From Gammaproteobacteria bacterium (GTDB lineage: Bacteria > Pseudomonadota > Gammaproteobacteria > Pseudomonadales > Azotimanducaceae), in NCBI GenBank assembly GCA_026713185.1, contig JAPOOX010000165.1:1-64000 (forward strand): a stretch of DNA of 64,000 nt. Direction: 5' to 3'. Each line of letters starts with the position of its first letter. Within the stretch, counting starts at the first letter, position 1. The translations under genes were made by a program, and so were the position numbers. Shown piece by piece: positions 52,820 through 61,928 of this stretch. The notes beneath the pieces are model-generated. The model made no database searches. It was not told where the DNA came from and was given only the letters and a program-made list of their open reading frames with translations.

Positions 52820-54101
52820 CTTCTCCTTCCGCAATGGAGAACTTCACGCGGAAGACGTTCCACTGTCCCGGATCGCCAGCCAATACGGAACACCTGTTTA
52901 CGTCTACAGTCGTTCCGCCATTGAAAGTGCATACCATGAATTCGACCTGGCATTCGAGCATCATCCACACCAGGTGTGTTATTCAGTCAAGGCAAATTCC
53001 AACATTGCAATTCTGAGTCTGTTGGCAAACGCCGGCGCCGGTTTTGATATTGTCTCTGGTGGTGAGTTACAACGCGTACTGAGAGCAGGTGGTGACCCTG
53101 CAAAGGTCGTATTTTCGGGTGTTGGAAAAACGAAGCAGGAATTACTCGATGCCCTTATGGCAGGCATTGCCTGTTTCAATATCGAATCTGACACTGAACT
53201 GGGTCTGTTGGAAACCATTGCTACACAAACCAATCGTATTGCCCCTGTCTCCATCAGGGTCAATCCGGATATTGACGCAGGATCCCATCCTTACATCGCA
53301 ACGGGTCTCCGTGAAAACAAATTTGGTGTAACCCCGGACGCTGCATTGAAACTCTATGAGAAAGCGCATCAGTCAGCTAATCTTCAAGTTGTCGGGATTG
53401 ACTGCCACATCGGCTCCCAGATTACAGAAATTGCTCCAGTCATCGATACCCTGGACAAGGTGTTGGAACTGGTGGATGAACTGACGCGCATGGGTATCGA
53501 GATCGGGCATATAGATCTGGGAGGTGGTCTGGGAGTCCGGTACAGGGATGAAATCCCTATCTCCACAGATGCCTATGCCAATGCGATCCTGCAGAAGCTG
53601 GGCAACCACCCACAAAAGCTCATGTTTGAGCCAGGACGATTCATTATTGCCAACGCCGGTATATTACTGTCCGAAGTCCTGTTGCTGAAAAGTAACGAAG
53701 ACCGCAATTTCGCCATTGTAGACGCGGCCATGAACGATCTGATCAGACCTGCGTTATACCAGTCCTGGCAGAAAGTCAGTGAAGTTAAACATCGTGCCGG
53801 TAAAAAAACCTGGTCCATTGTCGGCCCTGTGTGCGAAACCGGTGATTTCCTGGCAAAAGACAGGGATCTTGCAATTCAAGCCGGTGACCTTATCGCGATT
53901 CATACGGCAGGGGCTTATGGTTTTGTCATGAGTTCCAATTACAATTCCAGAAACAGGGCCGCCGAAGTTCTGGTTTCCGGCGAACGTCATTATTGTGTTC
54001 GCCGTCGAGAAACCATGGAGGATCAGTTGGCGCTGGAATCAATCCTGCCCGGGTTGGACCAGGATGAGGACCAGACTTGCAATCGTAAAGCGCTCAAGTA
54101 A
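52800..54101 (+). CDS. lysA: Diaminopimelate decarboxylase
   Basis: 433 residues from GTG 52800 inside the end of lptM. The PLP lysine is in YSVKANSN, with HIGSQITEI and GGGLGVRY for phosphate binding, EPGRFIIANAG, and the CETGDFLAKD active-site cysteine segment from the neighbouring subunit. Last step of lysine synthesis. Tightly packed with lptM and dapF. Confidence 0.96.
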   Translation: MKKNSSSFSFRNGELHAEDVPLSRIASQYGTPVYVYSRSAIESAYHEFDLAFEHHPHQVCYSVKANSNIAILSLLANAGAGFDIVSGGELQRVLRAGGDPAKVVFSGVGKTKQELLDALMAGIACFNIESDTELGLLETIATQTNRIAPVSIRVNPDIDAGSHPYIATGLRENKFGVTPDAALKLYEKAHQSANLQVVGIDCHIGSQITEIAPVIDTLDKVLELVDELTRMGIEIGHIDLGGGLGVRYRDEIPISTDAYANAILQKLGNHPQKLMFEPGRFIIANAGILLSEVLLLKSNEDRNFAIVDAAMNDLIRPALYQSWQKVSEVKHRAGKKTWSIVGPVCETGDFLAKDRDLAIQAGDLIAIHTAGAYGFVMSSNYNSRNRAAEVLVSGERHYCVRRRETMEDQLALESILPGLDQDEDQTCNRKALK

Positions 54102-54110
54102 TCTAACAAC

Positions 54111-55001
54111 ATGCTATTAAGATTTACCAAAATGCACGCACTCGGTAACGACTTTGTGCTTCTTGATCTGGTATCTCAAAACTTCAGATTAAGTGAAAAC
54201 AAAATTCGCCAATTGGCAGACCGTCGACAGGGTATCGGGTTTGATCAGTTGCTTACCGTAGGACCGCCTCTGAATCCCGACGCTGATTTTCACTATAGAA
54301 TCTATAACGCTGACGGTTCGGAAGTGGGTCAATGTGGTAACGGTGTACGTTGTCTTGCACGATTCGTCCGTGACCGTGGTCTGACGACCAAAAAACAACT
54401 TACACTGGAAACCAACACGGGTTGCATCCATTGCAGTTTTGAAAAAAACGGCAATATCACCGTTAATATGGGCAGTCCCAGACTTGAACCGGAAAACATT
54501 CCATTTCTGGCAGACAGCACCTGCGTCACCTATGATCTTGCCATTCCTCTCGTGGAAGACCACATCCATGCAACAGGGATTGACTGTACCGCCAACCGGC
54601 ATGGAGCGGAAGAATCCATCAGAATGACTGCCGTCAATGTCGGTAATCCCCATGCTGTCATCAGGGTCGACAACATTTCTACTGCACCGGTGAATAGACT
54701 GGGATCATTAATCGAAACACACGAGCGATTTCCCGAGCGTGTCAATGTCGGATTTATGCAAATCATTTCAACCCATGAAGTCGCCCTCAGAGTTTTTGAA
54801 CGTGGTGTTGGAGAAACAAGAGCCTGCGGTACCGGGGCTTGTGCGTCAGTGGTTGCAGGCAGATTACAGGGACTTCTCGATGCAGACGTCAAGGTCAATC
54901 TGCCTGGAGGCAATTTACAAATCAAATGGGCCGGAAAGGATTCCGACATTTTCATGACGGGGTCTACCTGTCGAGTATTCGAAGGGAGGTTTCCTGCATG
55001 A
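54111..55001 (+). CDS. dapF: Diaminopimelate epimerase
   Basis: 296 residues. The two catalytic cysteines are Cys75 (GQCGNGVRC) and Cys239 (RACGTGACAS). It converts LL- to meso-diaminopimelate for lysine and peptidoglycan. It is somewhat longer than E. coli DapF. Its TGA overlaps the ATG of the DUF484 gene. Confidence 0.96.
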   Translation: MLLRFTKMHALGNDFVLLDLVSQNFRLSENKIRQLADRRQGIGFDQLLTVGPPLNPDADFHYRIYNADGSEVGQCGNGVRCLARFVRDRGLTTKKQLTLETNTGCIHCSFEKNGNITVNMGSPRLEPENIPFLADSTCVTYDLAIPLVEDHIHATGIDCTANRHGAEESIRMTAVNVGNPHAVIRVDNISTAPVNRLGSLIETHERFPERVNVGFMQIISTHEVALRVFERGVGETRACGTGACASVVAGRLQGLLDADVKVNLPGGNLQIKWAGKDSDIFMTGSTCRVFEGRFPA

Positions 55002-55687
55002 GTGAGCAAAATGAAAACAACATCATGCTCAGTCCGGAGCACGTCGCCGAGTATCTGGAGCAACATCCGGACTTTTTCCAGAACCGGGATCAATTACTGC
55101 AGAAGATGGCTATCAGGCAGGATGACAGCAGTTCCATCTCTCTGGTGGAACGACAGGTCAGGGTACTGCGGGAAAAGAACTTAAGATCCCGTCTGAAACT
55201 CAATGAGCTGTTTGAAATCGCCGAAAAAAACAATGCTACTTTTGAAAAATGCCGTACGCTGCTATTGGGCTTGCTGGCAAGCAATGACAGGGACACATTT
55301 TTCAATGAGATAGAAAATTGTCTGACCATGGATTTCGACTGCTCGGCTTACAGCTTGATTTTATTTGATTCCAAACCAGAAGAAATTAACCATTGCACCA
55401 TCGTCGTTACCGAAGACAGTGCCCAGGAACATATCGGAGCGCTGATGCGGTCGAAGAAACCAACCCTGGGTAGCCTCAGACCGGCAGAGCAGGATTATCT
55501 GTTCCGACAAGCCAGCATTAAGGTACGGTCAGCAGCAGTTCTCACCATCCGCACCGATAAACTGATTGCCCTGCTGGCGATTGGCAGCAACAAACTGGAT
55601 TACTTTAAACCATCACATGGCACGGTATTCATCGACTTTCTTGCAGATATACTGGCGTTGTTACTGCCTAAAAACCTTAAATCGTAA
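54998..55687 (+). CDS. DUF484 (GAF-like) family protein
   Basis: 229 residues from ATG 54998, which has GGGAGG upstream and overlaps the dapF stop (ATGA). The N-terminal LSPEHVAEYLEQHPDFFQNRDQLL is the DUF484 signature, followed by a coiled coil and a GAF-like fold ending PSHGTVFIDFLADIL. Always found between dapF and xerC in gammaproteobacteria; the function is not established. Confidence 0.9.
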   Translation: MSEQNENNIMLSPEHVAEYLEQHPDFFQNRDQLLQKMAIRQDDSSSISLVERQVRVLREKNLRSRLKLNELFEIAEKNNATFEKCRTLLLGLLASNDRDTFFNEIENCLTMDFDCSAYSLILFDSKPEEINHCTIVVTEDSAQEHIGALMRSKKPTLGSLRPAEQDYLFRQASIKVRSAAVLTIRTDKLIALLAIGSNKLDYFKPSHGTVFIDFLADILALLLPKNLKS

Positions 55688-55695
55688 CCATCGAA

Positions 55696-56700
55696 ATGCA
55701 CAAAGCGGCTGAGAATCAACTAACATGGCTGCACGATTTCCTTCGACACCTGGAATATGAAAGGAATCTCTCACCCAATACTGTAAAGGCGTATGCCAGA
55801 GATATCAGATCACTGACAGGCTTCTGTGAGCAGATGGATATTGAAAACTGGGAGCGGCTTGCACCACATCATCTTCGACAATATCTCGCATCCGGCCGTC
55901 GTCTTGGGCTTTCGGGCCGATCCCTACAGCGCTGTCTTTCCTCTGTCCGTACTTTTTACAATTTTCTGAACCGTGAGGGGCTGGTGAAGCACAATCCGGC
56001 ACAGGGGCTATCAGCACCAAAATCGACACGAAAACTTCCAGGTACCCTGGATGCAGACCAGGTGAATCAACTACTGGATATGAAAAGTTCAAAATGGCAT
56101 GGCATCCGGGACAAGGCAATACTGGAATTGCTCTATTCCTCCGGCCTGCGACTTGCTGAACTGGTAGGTGCAGACATTGACGACTTCAATATTGAAGAAG
56201 GTAACATCAAAGTCAGGGGAAAGGGCGACAAGGAACGTGTAGTGCCTGTTGGCTCCAAGGCAGAAGATGCACTGGCAGCGTGGCTGGACATTCGCAGGAA
56301 AATACCCGAAAAATGCAGATCCAACCCTGATCCTTCGGCCCTGTTCATCAGTCAACGCGGGAATCGCATCAGCCCCCGGAATGTCCAGACCCGTATTCGA
56401 CACTGGACACGTCATCAGCAAGTCTCGGGTAACGTCCACCCGCACATGCTGCGCCATTCATTTGCCAGCCACCTGCTGGAATCTTCCGGGGACCTGAGAG
56501 CCGTTCAGGAACTGTTGGGACATGCCGATATCAGTACAACGCAGATCTACACACACCTTGATTTCCAGCATTTGGCTGATGTTTATGACAAGGCACATCC
56601 CCGATCTAAAAAACAAGAGCCCAGAAAACAAGAGACCAAAAAACAGGAACCCGGAATAAAAGAGCCCCAAACACAACCGTCAGACAGTAACCGGAAGTGA
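55696..56700 (+). CDS. xerC: Tyrosine recombinase XerC
   Basis: 334 residues. All catalytic residues are present: Arg152, Lys176, His250, Arg253, His276 and Tyr285. It works with XerD to resolve chromosome dimers at dif. A C-terminal tail of about 30 residues (from 305) is unusual: it is built of KKQEP-like repeats and is coded by A-rich repeated DNA. Overlaps yigB by four bases (GTGA). Confidence 0.95.
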   Translation: MHKAAENQLTWLHDFLRHLEYERNLSPNTVKAYARDIRSLTGFCEQMDIENWERLAPHHLRQYLASGRRLGLSGRSLQRCLSSVRTFYNFLNREGLVKHNPAQGLSAPKSTRKLPGTLDADQVNQLLDMKSSKWHGIRDKAILELLYSSGLRLAELVGADIDDFNIEEGNIKVRGKGDKERVVPVGSKAEDALAAWLDIRRKIPEKCRSNPDPSALFISQRGNRISPRNVQTRIRHWTRHQQVSGNVHPHMLRHSFASHLLESSGDLRAVQELLGHADISTTQIYTHLDFQHLADVYDKAHPRSKKQEPRKQETKKQEPGIKEPQTQPSDSNRK

Positions 56701-57395
56701 TCAAGGTCATAGGTTTTGATCTGGATGATACCCTGTGGGCAGTAAAGCCTGTTATTGAGAAGGCAGAGACCCGGCTTGACGAATGGCTTACTGCCAACCT
56801 GTCGGAAATGAAATACACCATGGCCACAATGCGGGCACTCAGGGAAGAGGTGCTGCAAGAGATGCCGGAACTCCTCCATCGAATCACCGCATTAAGACGG
56901 TACATCATAGAGAGAGCGATGCTACTGAGTGGCATTGGCAAGACCGATGCTGCTCACCTCTCCAATGAAGCCATGAAAGTCTTCCTTGCGGCCAGAAATG
57001 ATATTGAATTCCATGAAGGCGCCATGGAAGCGATTGTAGAGCTATCTGACCGATACGTTCTCGGTGCATTAACCAACGGTAATGCGGATATAGATCGACT
57101 TGGGCTTCGGCCTTATTTTTCCTTTTCGTTCTCGGCGGAACAGGTTGGCGCTCCCAAACCGGAACCCGACTTATTTGAACATGCTCTGTCCTATACTCAG
57201 GTTTCACCCGATGAAATGATCTATGTCGGTGATAATCCGGTGTTGGATATTGACGCTGCCAACAATCTTGGCCTGCATACCATCTGGATTAACAATGGAC
57301 ATCGAGAACCGGGAATGACCACAGCGGACGTAACCATTAATCACGTTCGTGACCTCACGGACGCAGTCGGCACGATCATTGATTATCCAGCTTGA
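56697..57395 (+). CDS. yigB: HAD-family hydrolase YigB
   Basis: 232 residues from GTG 56697. HAD motif I is GFDLDDTLW with both aspartates, motif II ALTNGNADI, motif III lysine in GAPKPEPDLF, and motif IV VGDNPVLDID. In E. coli YigB dephosphorylates 5-amino-6-(5-phosphoribitylamino)uracil in riboflavin synthesis. Same dapF-DUF484-xerC-yigB order as in E. coli; uvrD does not follow. Confidence 0.9.
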   Translation: MIKVIGFDLDDTLWAVKPVIEKAETRLDEWLTANLSEMKYTMATMRALREEVLQEMPELLHRITALRRYIIERAMLLSGIGKTDAAHLSNEAMKVFLAARNDIEFHEGAMEAIVELSDRYVLGALTNGNADIDRLGLRPYFSFSFSAEQVGAPKPEPDLFEHALSYTQVSPDEMIYVGDNPVLDIDAANNLGLHTIWINNGHREPGMTTADVTINHVRDLTDAVGTIIDYPA

Positions 57396-57486
57396 TGCCC
57401 TGGAACTTCATCACTATCGCGCTGTAAATTTCCGTCATTCGAGGACAGGTCTGTAAGGCGCATGTTGCAGGTCATACCCACAGTTG

Positions 57487-58857
57487 TCATGTATGCTCAA
57501 CCAGATATTGTCTGACCGCCGTCTCATCAACCGGCATGATCTCTTTACGCTCCGGCAGGTCCAATAACCCTGCCAACGCAGGATGAGTCACTTCTACTCC
57601 AGGCAGCGCCCGGTTCATGGCTTTTTCGAATTTTGCAGGATAAGCCGTAGACAGACACAATAATGGAATGTTGTCAGTATGCAATGCCGTACCCACATGA
57701 ATACCAACCGCTGTGTGTGGGTCAACCAGGTAATCATATTGTTCATGGTACTTTTTGATGGTTTTTATGGTCTCTTCATCGGTTGCGGATGCTGAAATAA
57801 AGTCTGCATCCGGTTTTCGAGTGTTGTAGTTGATCTTAACCGACCTTTTTCGCACAAAGTCGTCCATGAATTCCGTAACCCTGGAACCGGATTGGCCCAG
57901 TTTGTAAAACAGATAGCGTTCAAAATTGCTGGCGACCTGAATGTCCATGGCAGGGCTTTCGCTGAACTGTACATCTCCCGGCCTGTATCGACCGGAATTG
58001 AAGAACCGGGCGAGAATATCATTACTGTTGGTAGCCAGTATCAATCGGTGGATTGGCAAACCCATTCGTTTTGCAACAAACCCGGAAAAAATATTGCCAA
58101 AGTTCCCAGTGGGTACAGAAACATTGAATTTCTCCGGACATCCAAGCTGATACCAGGCGTGGAAATAGTAGACAATCTGGGCCAGTACCCTGGCCCAGTT
58201 AACCGAGTTTACCGCACCCAGTCGATTCTTCCGTTTAAATTCGAGGTCGGAAAATATGGATTTCATCAGCGTCTGACAGTCGTCAAAACTTCCCTGCAGG
58301 GCAATGTTGTGAATATTGTCGTCCAGAACGGTTGTCATCTGCCGCTCCTGTAGCGGACTGGTTTTACCCTCCGGATAGAGAATAAAGATCTTGATACGGT
58401 CCTTGCCCCTGACACCGGCAATCGCGGCACTACCCGTATCTCCACTGGTAGCTCCCAGAATATTCAAGTGGCTGTCTTCATCCTCAAGGATGACTTCGAA
58501 CAAATTACCCAGAAACTGCAGTGCCACATCTTTAAACGCCAGCGTCGGACCATGGAAGAGTTCCAGAACATGAATGTCTCCGACGGGATTGACCGGTGTT
58601 ACAAGCGGATCATCGAAGGTTGCGTAACTCTTGTTGATTAACGATTTCAGGACATCGTCAGCAATGTCATTCATGTAAAGCCGCATGATGGCAAATGCCA
58701 GATCCTGATAGTCCAGGCCTCTCCAGTTTGACAACTGATTTGACACATCAGGTATGGATTGAGGAACCAGAAGACCGCCATCCAGGGCAAGACCCATCAT
58801 GACAGCCTCTTTGAAAGTCAATCCAGATACTTTACCTCGGGTGCTTTGATATTCCAT
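57487..58857 (-). CDS. thrC: Threonine synthase
   Basis: 456 residues. It begins MEYQSTRG like other proteobacterial enzymes, and the PLP lysine is Lys109 in PTLAFKDVALQF. The phosphate-binding loop is near NILGATSGDTGSAAI. It converts O-phosphohomoserine to threonine. Hom and thrB are not beside it. glnK lies upstream on the same strand with 160 bases between. Confidence 0.95.
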   Translation of the reverse strand: MEYQSTRGKVSGLTFKEAVMMGLALDGGLLVPQSIPDVSNQLSNWRGLDYQDLAFAIMRLYMNDIADDVLKSLINKSYATFDDPLVTPVNPVGDIHVLELFHGPTLAFKDVALQFLGNLFEVILEDEDSHLNILGATSGDTGSAAIAGVRGKDRIKIFILYPEGKTSPLQERQMTTVLDDNIHNIALQGSFDDCQTLMKSIFSDLEFKRKNRLGAVNSVNWARVLAQIVYYFHAWYQLGCPEKFNVSVPTGNFGNIFSGFVAKRMGLPIHRLILATNSNDILARFFNSGRYRPGDVQFSESPAMDIQVASNFERYLFYKLGQSGSRVTEFMDDFVRKRSVKINYNTRKPDADFISASATDEETIKTIKKYHEQYDYLVDPHTAVGIHVGTALHTDNIPLLCLSTAYPAKFEKAMNRALPGVEVTHPALAGLLDLPERKEIMPVDETAVRQYLVEHT

Positions 58858-58977
58858 CTGATCGGTTCGACAAAGAAGATGAAGAATTAAACAACTGTAA
58901 CCCTTTACAGAACTTTACAGATTCCCAGGCTAATTTGAAGTTGGGGCGAATCTCGCAGGATAGCGATCAACAGGAAT

Positions 58978-59001
58978 TGAAGGGCACCTGCGTACCCTTC
59001 A
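58978..59001 (-). terminator. Stem-loop after glnK
   Basis: TGAAGGG at 58978-58984 and CCCTTCA at 58995-59001 form a perfect 7-bp stem with a 10-base loop, 18 bases past the glnK stop. No T-run follows on the minus strand, so a factor-independent terminator is not certain; a 3'-end stabilising hairpin is also possible. Confidence 0.4.
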
Positions 59002-59018
59002 TGATTTCAGGAAACCTG

Positions 59019-59357
<339 letters not shown>

Positions 59358-59587
59358 TTATGTCTCCTTCTCCAGGATTGTCCCATTACCCCAATGTATC
59401 GAAAATACAATCTCTTTGGTACCCTAAAAACCAATTTGAGGCCAAAGATATTTCCACCACAATATTTGAGTAAGCAAATCCAAACGTTGGGTTCTTATGT
59501 CTACTTCCGTCTATTTCATTGAAACTCAGATATAGTTTTTCCTCTGATGTACAAACAACTATCGTTTACGTCAGGCCACAAACTCAG

Positions 59588-59603
59588 AGCATCGACCGTG
59601 CCA
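59588..59603 (-). promoter_or_regulatory. Sigma-54 (-24/-12) promoter for glnK
   Basis: On the minus strand the sequence is TGGCACGGTCGATGCT, one mismatch from the consensus TGGCACG-N4-TTGCW, with the GG and GC exactly ten bases apart. It points toward glnK and lies about 100 bases downstream of an NtrC-type palindrome. The start of transcription would be near 59577. Confidence 0.75.
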
Positions 59604-59698
59604 AGTTATAAAATAATTCAAAAATCAATGAGTTAAGTTATGCAGACCATTATTACACATTCTCGACGCTCCGTCTCTGCACTTTCCTCAATCACAAA

Positions 59699-59715
59699 TG
59701 CACTATACAGGTGCA
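59699..59715. promoter_or_regulatory. NtrC binding site
   Basis: TGCACTATACAGGTGCA is a full match to the 17-base NtrC palindrome TGCACY-N5-RGTGCA. Its distance of about 100 bases from the sigma-54 promoter is normal for an enhancer. It could also act on comM, but comM shows no sigma-54 site. Confidence 0.75.
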
Positions 59716-59817
59716 TTTAAATCAGGGAGATCACTGACAATAGCAGGCGATATAAGCCTACATCAAGTGATTAGCAGTTATGTCAGAGTGCCATGCAGTT
59801 TTCAACGCACCATGACC

Positions 59818-61344
59818 ATGACAGTTGCAATAACCTACTCCCGTGCGGCCATTGGCATACAGGCGCCATTGATAACCGTCGAAGCGGATATATCGACCGG
59901 GCTGCCCCAGGTCGTTATCGTGGGATTACCGGAAACTGCTGTGAAGGAAAGCAAGGACAGGGTTAAATCAGCGATCATCAACACCGGTTATTCCATGCCC
60001 AACAAACGAGTGACCATCAATCTGAGCCCCGCAGACCTGCCCAAGAGCGGTGGACGATACGATGTTGCCATCGCCATCAGCATTCTGGCAGCTATGGAAA
60101 TCGTACCCGTGGACAGTATCAGTCGCTATGTATTCCTTGGCGAACTGGCACTCAATGGCGATATCCGCTTCGTCAACGGTATCCTGCCGGCCACCATACA
60201 GAATCTTGCCTCGGAACAAAATCTTGTCGTCCCAACCATCAACAGTCAGGAAGCTGCTCTGGTAGAACCCGATAATGTCTACAGAGCAGACAGTCTCAGT
60301 GAAATCGTCAGACATCTTAAAGAAAAAACCATGCTCCCGCCGTTACAGCCATCAACAGGTCTGAAAGGACAAACCAGCCGCATGGAACTGTCCGACATTC
60401 GGGGTCAACTTTTGGCAAAGCGGGCACTCACTATCGCTGCCGCAGGCGGGCATAATATTATTTTTGTCGGTCCGCCAGGAAGCGGAAAAACCATGCTGGC
60501 GAGCCGGCTGCCTTCCCTGGTTCCTCCCATGTCCATCGATCAATCCCTGGCTACAGCTTCGATTCAATCTGTATCCAAATATTCTTTCGATAATGAAGCC
60601 TTCGGCTGCCGGCCATTCAGAACACCACACCATACAATATCTGCCGTAGCGCTTGTGGGTGGCGGGAATCCCCCTAAACCTGGTGAAATCTCCCTGGCTC
60701 ATAATGGTGTTCTGTTTCTGGATGAACTACCGGAATTCCCCCGGCATGTATTGGAAGTCCTGAGAGAACCCCTGGAATCAGGGAAAATCATTATCAGCCG
60801 GGCTCATCATCAAGTCAGTTTTCCTGCTAATTTCCAACTCGTCGCAGCCATGAATCCATGCCCCTGTGGTTATTATGGAGATAACACAAATCGCTGCGAA
60901 TGCACGAATGACAAAATATTGCGGTATCGTTCAAAGGTGTCCGGTCCTTTACTGGACCGTATTGATATACACATCGATGTGCCCTCCCTGCCATCAGGAA
61001 CTCTCTCCGACCCGCGATTTGCACCCAAAGACGAAGAACACGATCAGGCTTTAAAACAAGTGAACACCGCACACTCAATAATGATGGCGAGAAGCCGCAA
61101 GCTCAATTCCGAACTCTCCAACAGGGATATAGATGAGCACTGTACTCTTGAGGATCATGACCAGAAACTGCTTGACACCGCCATGATGACCCTGGGCCTG
61201 TCCGCTCGAGGGTATTACAAGATTCTCAAGGTTGCCCGTACCATTGCGGACATAGACGGACAAGTATCCATTTCCACGATGCATCTGACGGAGGCACTGG
61301 GATTCAGGAAACTGGATCGTTATCAGACTGCCGGCATGATTTAG
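59818..61344 (+). CDS. comM: ComM/YifB-family AAA ATPase
   Basis: 508 residues from ATG 59818 (ATG 59812 also possible). N-terminal Lon-like domain with GLPETAVKESKDRVKSAI and PADLPKSGGRYD, Walker A GPPGSGKTML, Walker B LFLDELPEF, and the zinc-type CPCGYYGD/RCEC cysteines, then the Mg-chelatase-like C-terminus. In naturally competent bacteria ComM is a helicase that widens recombination tracts. Stop codons of comM and the cytochrome c gene overlap tail to tail (TTAG). Confidence 0.92.
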   Translation: MTVAITYSRAAIGIQAPLITVEADISTGLPQVVIVGLPETAVKESKDRVKSAIINTGYSMPNKRVTINLSPADLPKSGGRYDVAIAISILAAMEIVPVDSISRYVFLGELALNGDIRFVNGILPATIQNLASEQNLVVPTINSQEAALVEPDNVYRADSLSEIVRHLKEKTMLPPLQPSTGLKGQTSRMELSDIRGQLLAKRALTIAAAGGHNIIFVGPPGSGKTMLASRLPSLVPPMSIDQSLATASIQSVSKYSFDNEAFGCRPFRTPHHTISAVALVGGGNPPKPGEISLAHNGVLFLDELPEFPRHVLEVLREPLESGKIIISRAHHQVSFPANFQLVAAMNPCPCGYYGDNTNRCECTNDKILRYRSKVSGPLLDRIDIHIDVPSLPSGTLSDPRFAPKDEEHDQALKQVNTAHSIMMARSRKLNSELSNRDIDEHCTLEDHDQKLLDTAMMTLGLSARGYYKILKVARTIADIDGQVSISTMHLTEALGFRKLDRYQTAGMI

Positions 61345-61847
61345 GGCGTTACAGTGGCCGCTTCCACCATATAGTCCACCAGTGCTTTCAAATCGTCGTC
61401 GGAACAACTGAAACACATGCCCCTGGCTGGCATGGCTGGTGGCATTCCGATGATGGAACTCATGTACAGTCTGTCCTTACCCTTGATGATTCTGGATGCC
61501 CATTGTTCCGCATCGCCGAATTTAGGTGCATTGGCAACACCAGCATCATGGCAGATGCCGCAGGTTTTTGCGTAATTCTCTTTCACAAGATCCATGCCTT
61601 GTGAGACGGGCTCTACAACAGCAGTCTGATCGCCGATATCTTCCTCGACAGATTCCATAGCAGTAGCAGTCTGATCACCTGTGTCTTCCCCGACAGACTC
61701 AAGGGGTGTGGCAGTCTGAACACACTCAATACCCCTGATGCAAACGTTGCCTGCTTTTCTGATGCGGTCTGCTATCCCCTCTTCCCCATCTGCGTAAGCG
61801 CCCATAGGAATCCCGGACAATAATAAAGCCGCTACTAAAATTCTCAT
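61341..61847 (-). CDS. Cytochrome c5-like protein with a repeat linker
   Basis: 168 residues from ATG 61847; an in-frame ATG at 61871 is less likely. Signal peptide ends near GAYADG. One heme site CGICH (about residue 95) and a c5-type C-terminus (IIGMPPAMPARGMCFSC, then DDDLKALVDYM) with the methionine ligand and an additional cysteine pair. Between them lies a linker with imperfect repeats of about 16 residues (ESVGEDTGDQTATAM, ESVEEDIGDQTAVV), plus an extra cysteine pair near the N-terminus. Periplasmic electron carrier; partner unknown. Confidence 0.85.
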   Translation of the reverse strand: MRILVAALLLSGIPMGAYADGEEGIADRIRKAGNVCIRGIECVQTATPLESVGEDTGDQTATAMESVEEDIGDQTAVVEPVSQGMDLVKENYAKTCGICHDAGVANAPKFGDAEQWASRIIKGKDRLYMSSIIGMPPAMPARGMCFSCSDDDLKALVDYMVEAATVTP

Positions 61848-61928
61848 GAATGTACATCCCGACTGTAACACTTTAAAAATCTCTCAACCTGCAAGGAGGC
61901 GCAATTGTAACTCACTACTGGAGAACTT

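Larger units (their letters stand above)
59358..59817. other. glnK-comM divergent regulatory region
   Basis: A 460-base AT-rich region without a supportable gene. It holds the sigma-54 promoter and NtrC site for glnK and the comM promoter. An in-frame ATG upstream of comM lies within the NtrC site and is rejected as a start. The inferred glnK leader is about 220 bases long. Confidence 0.6.

Noticed and set aside
59698-59817. A comM start at ATG 59698
   Set aside because: The extra 40 residues have no match to the family N-terminus, and the ATG lies on the NtrC palindrome. The family start (TVAITYSRAAIG) fits ATG 59818 or 59812.
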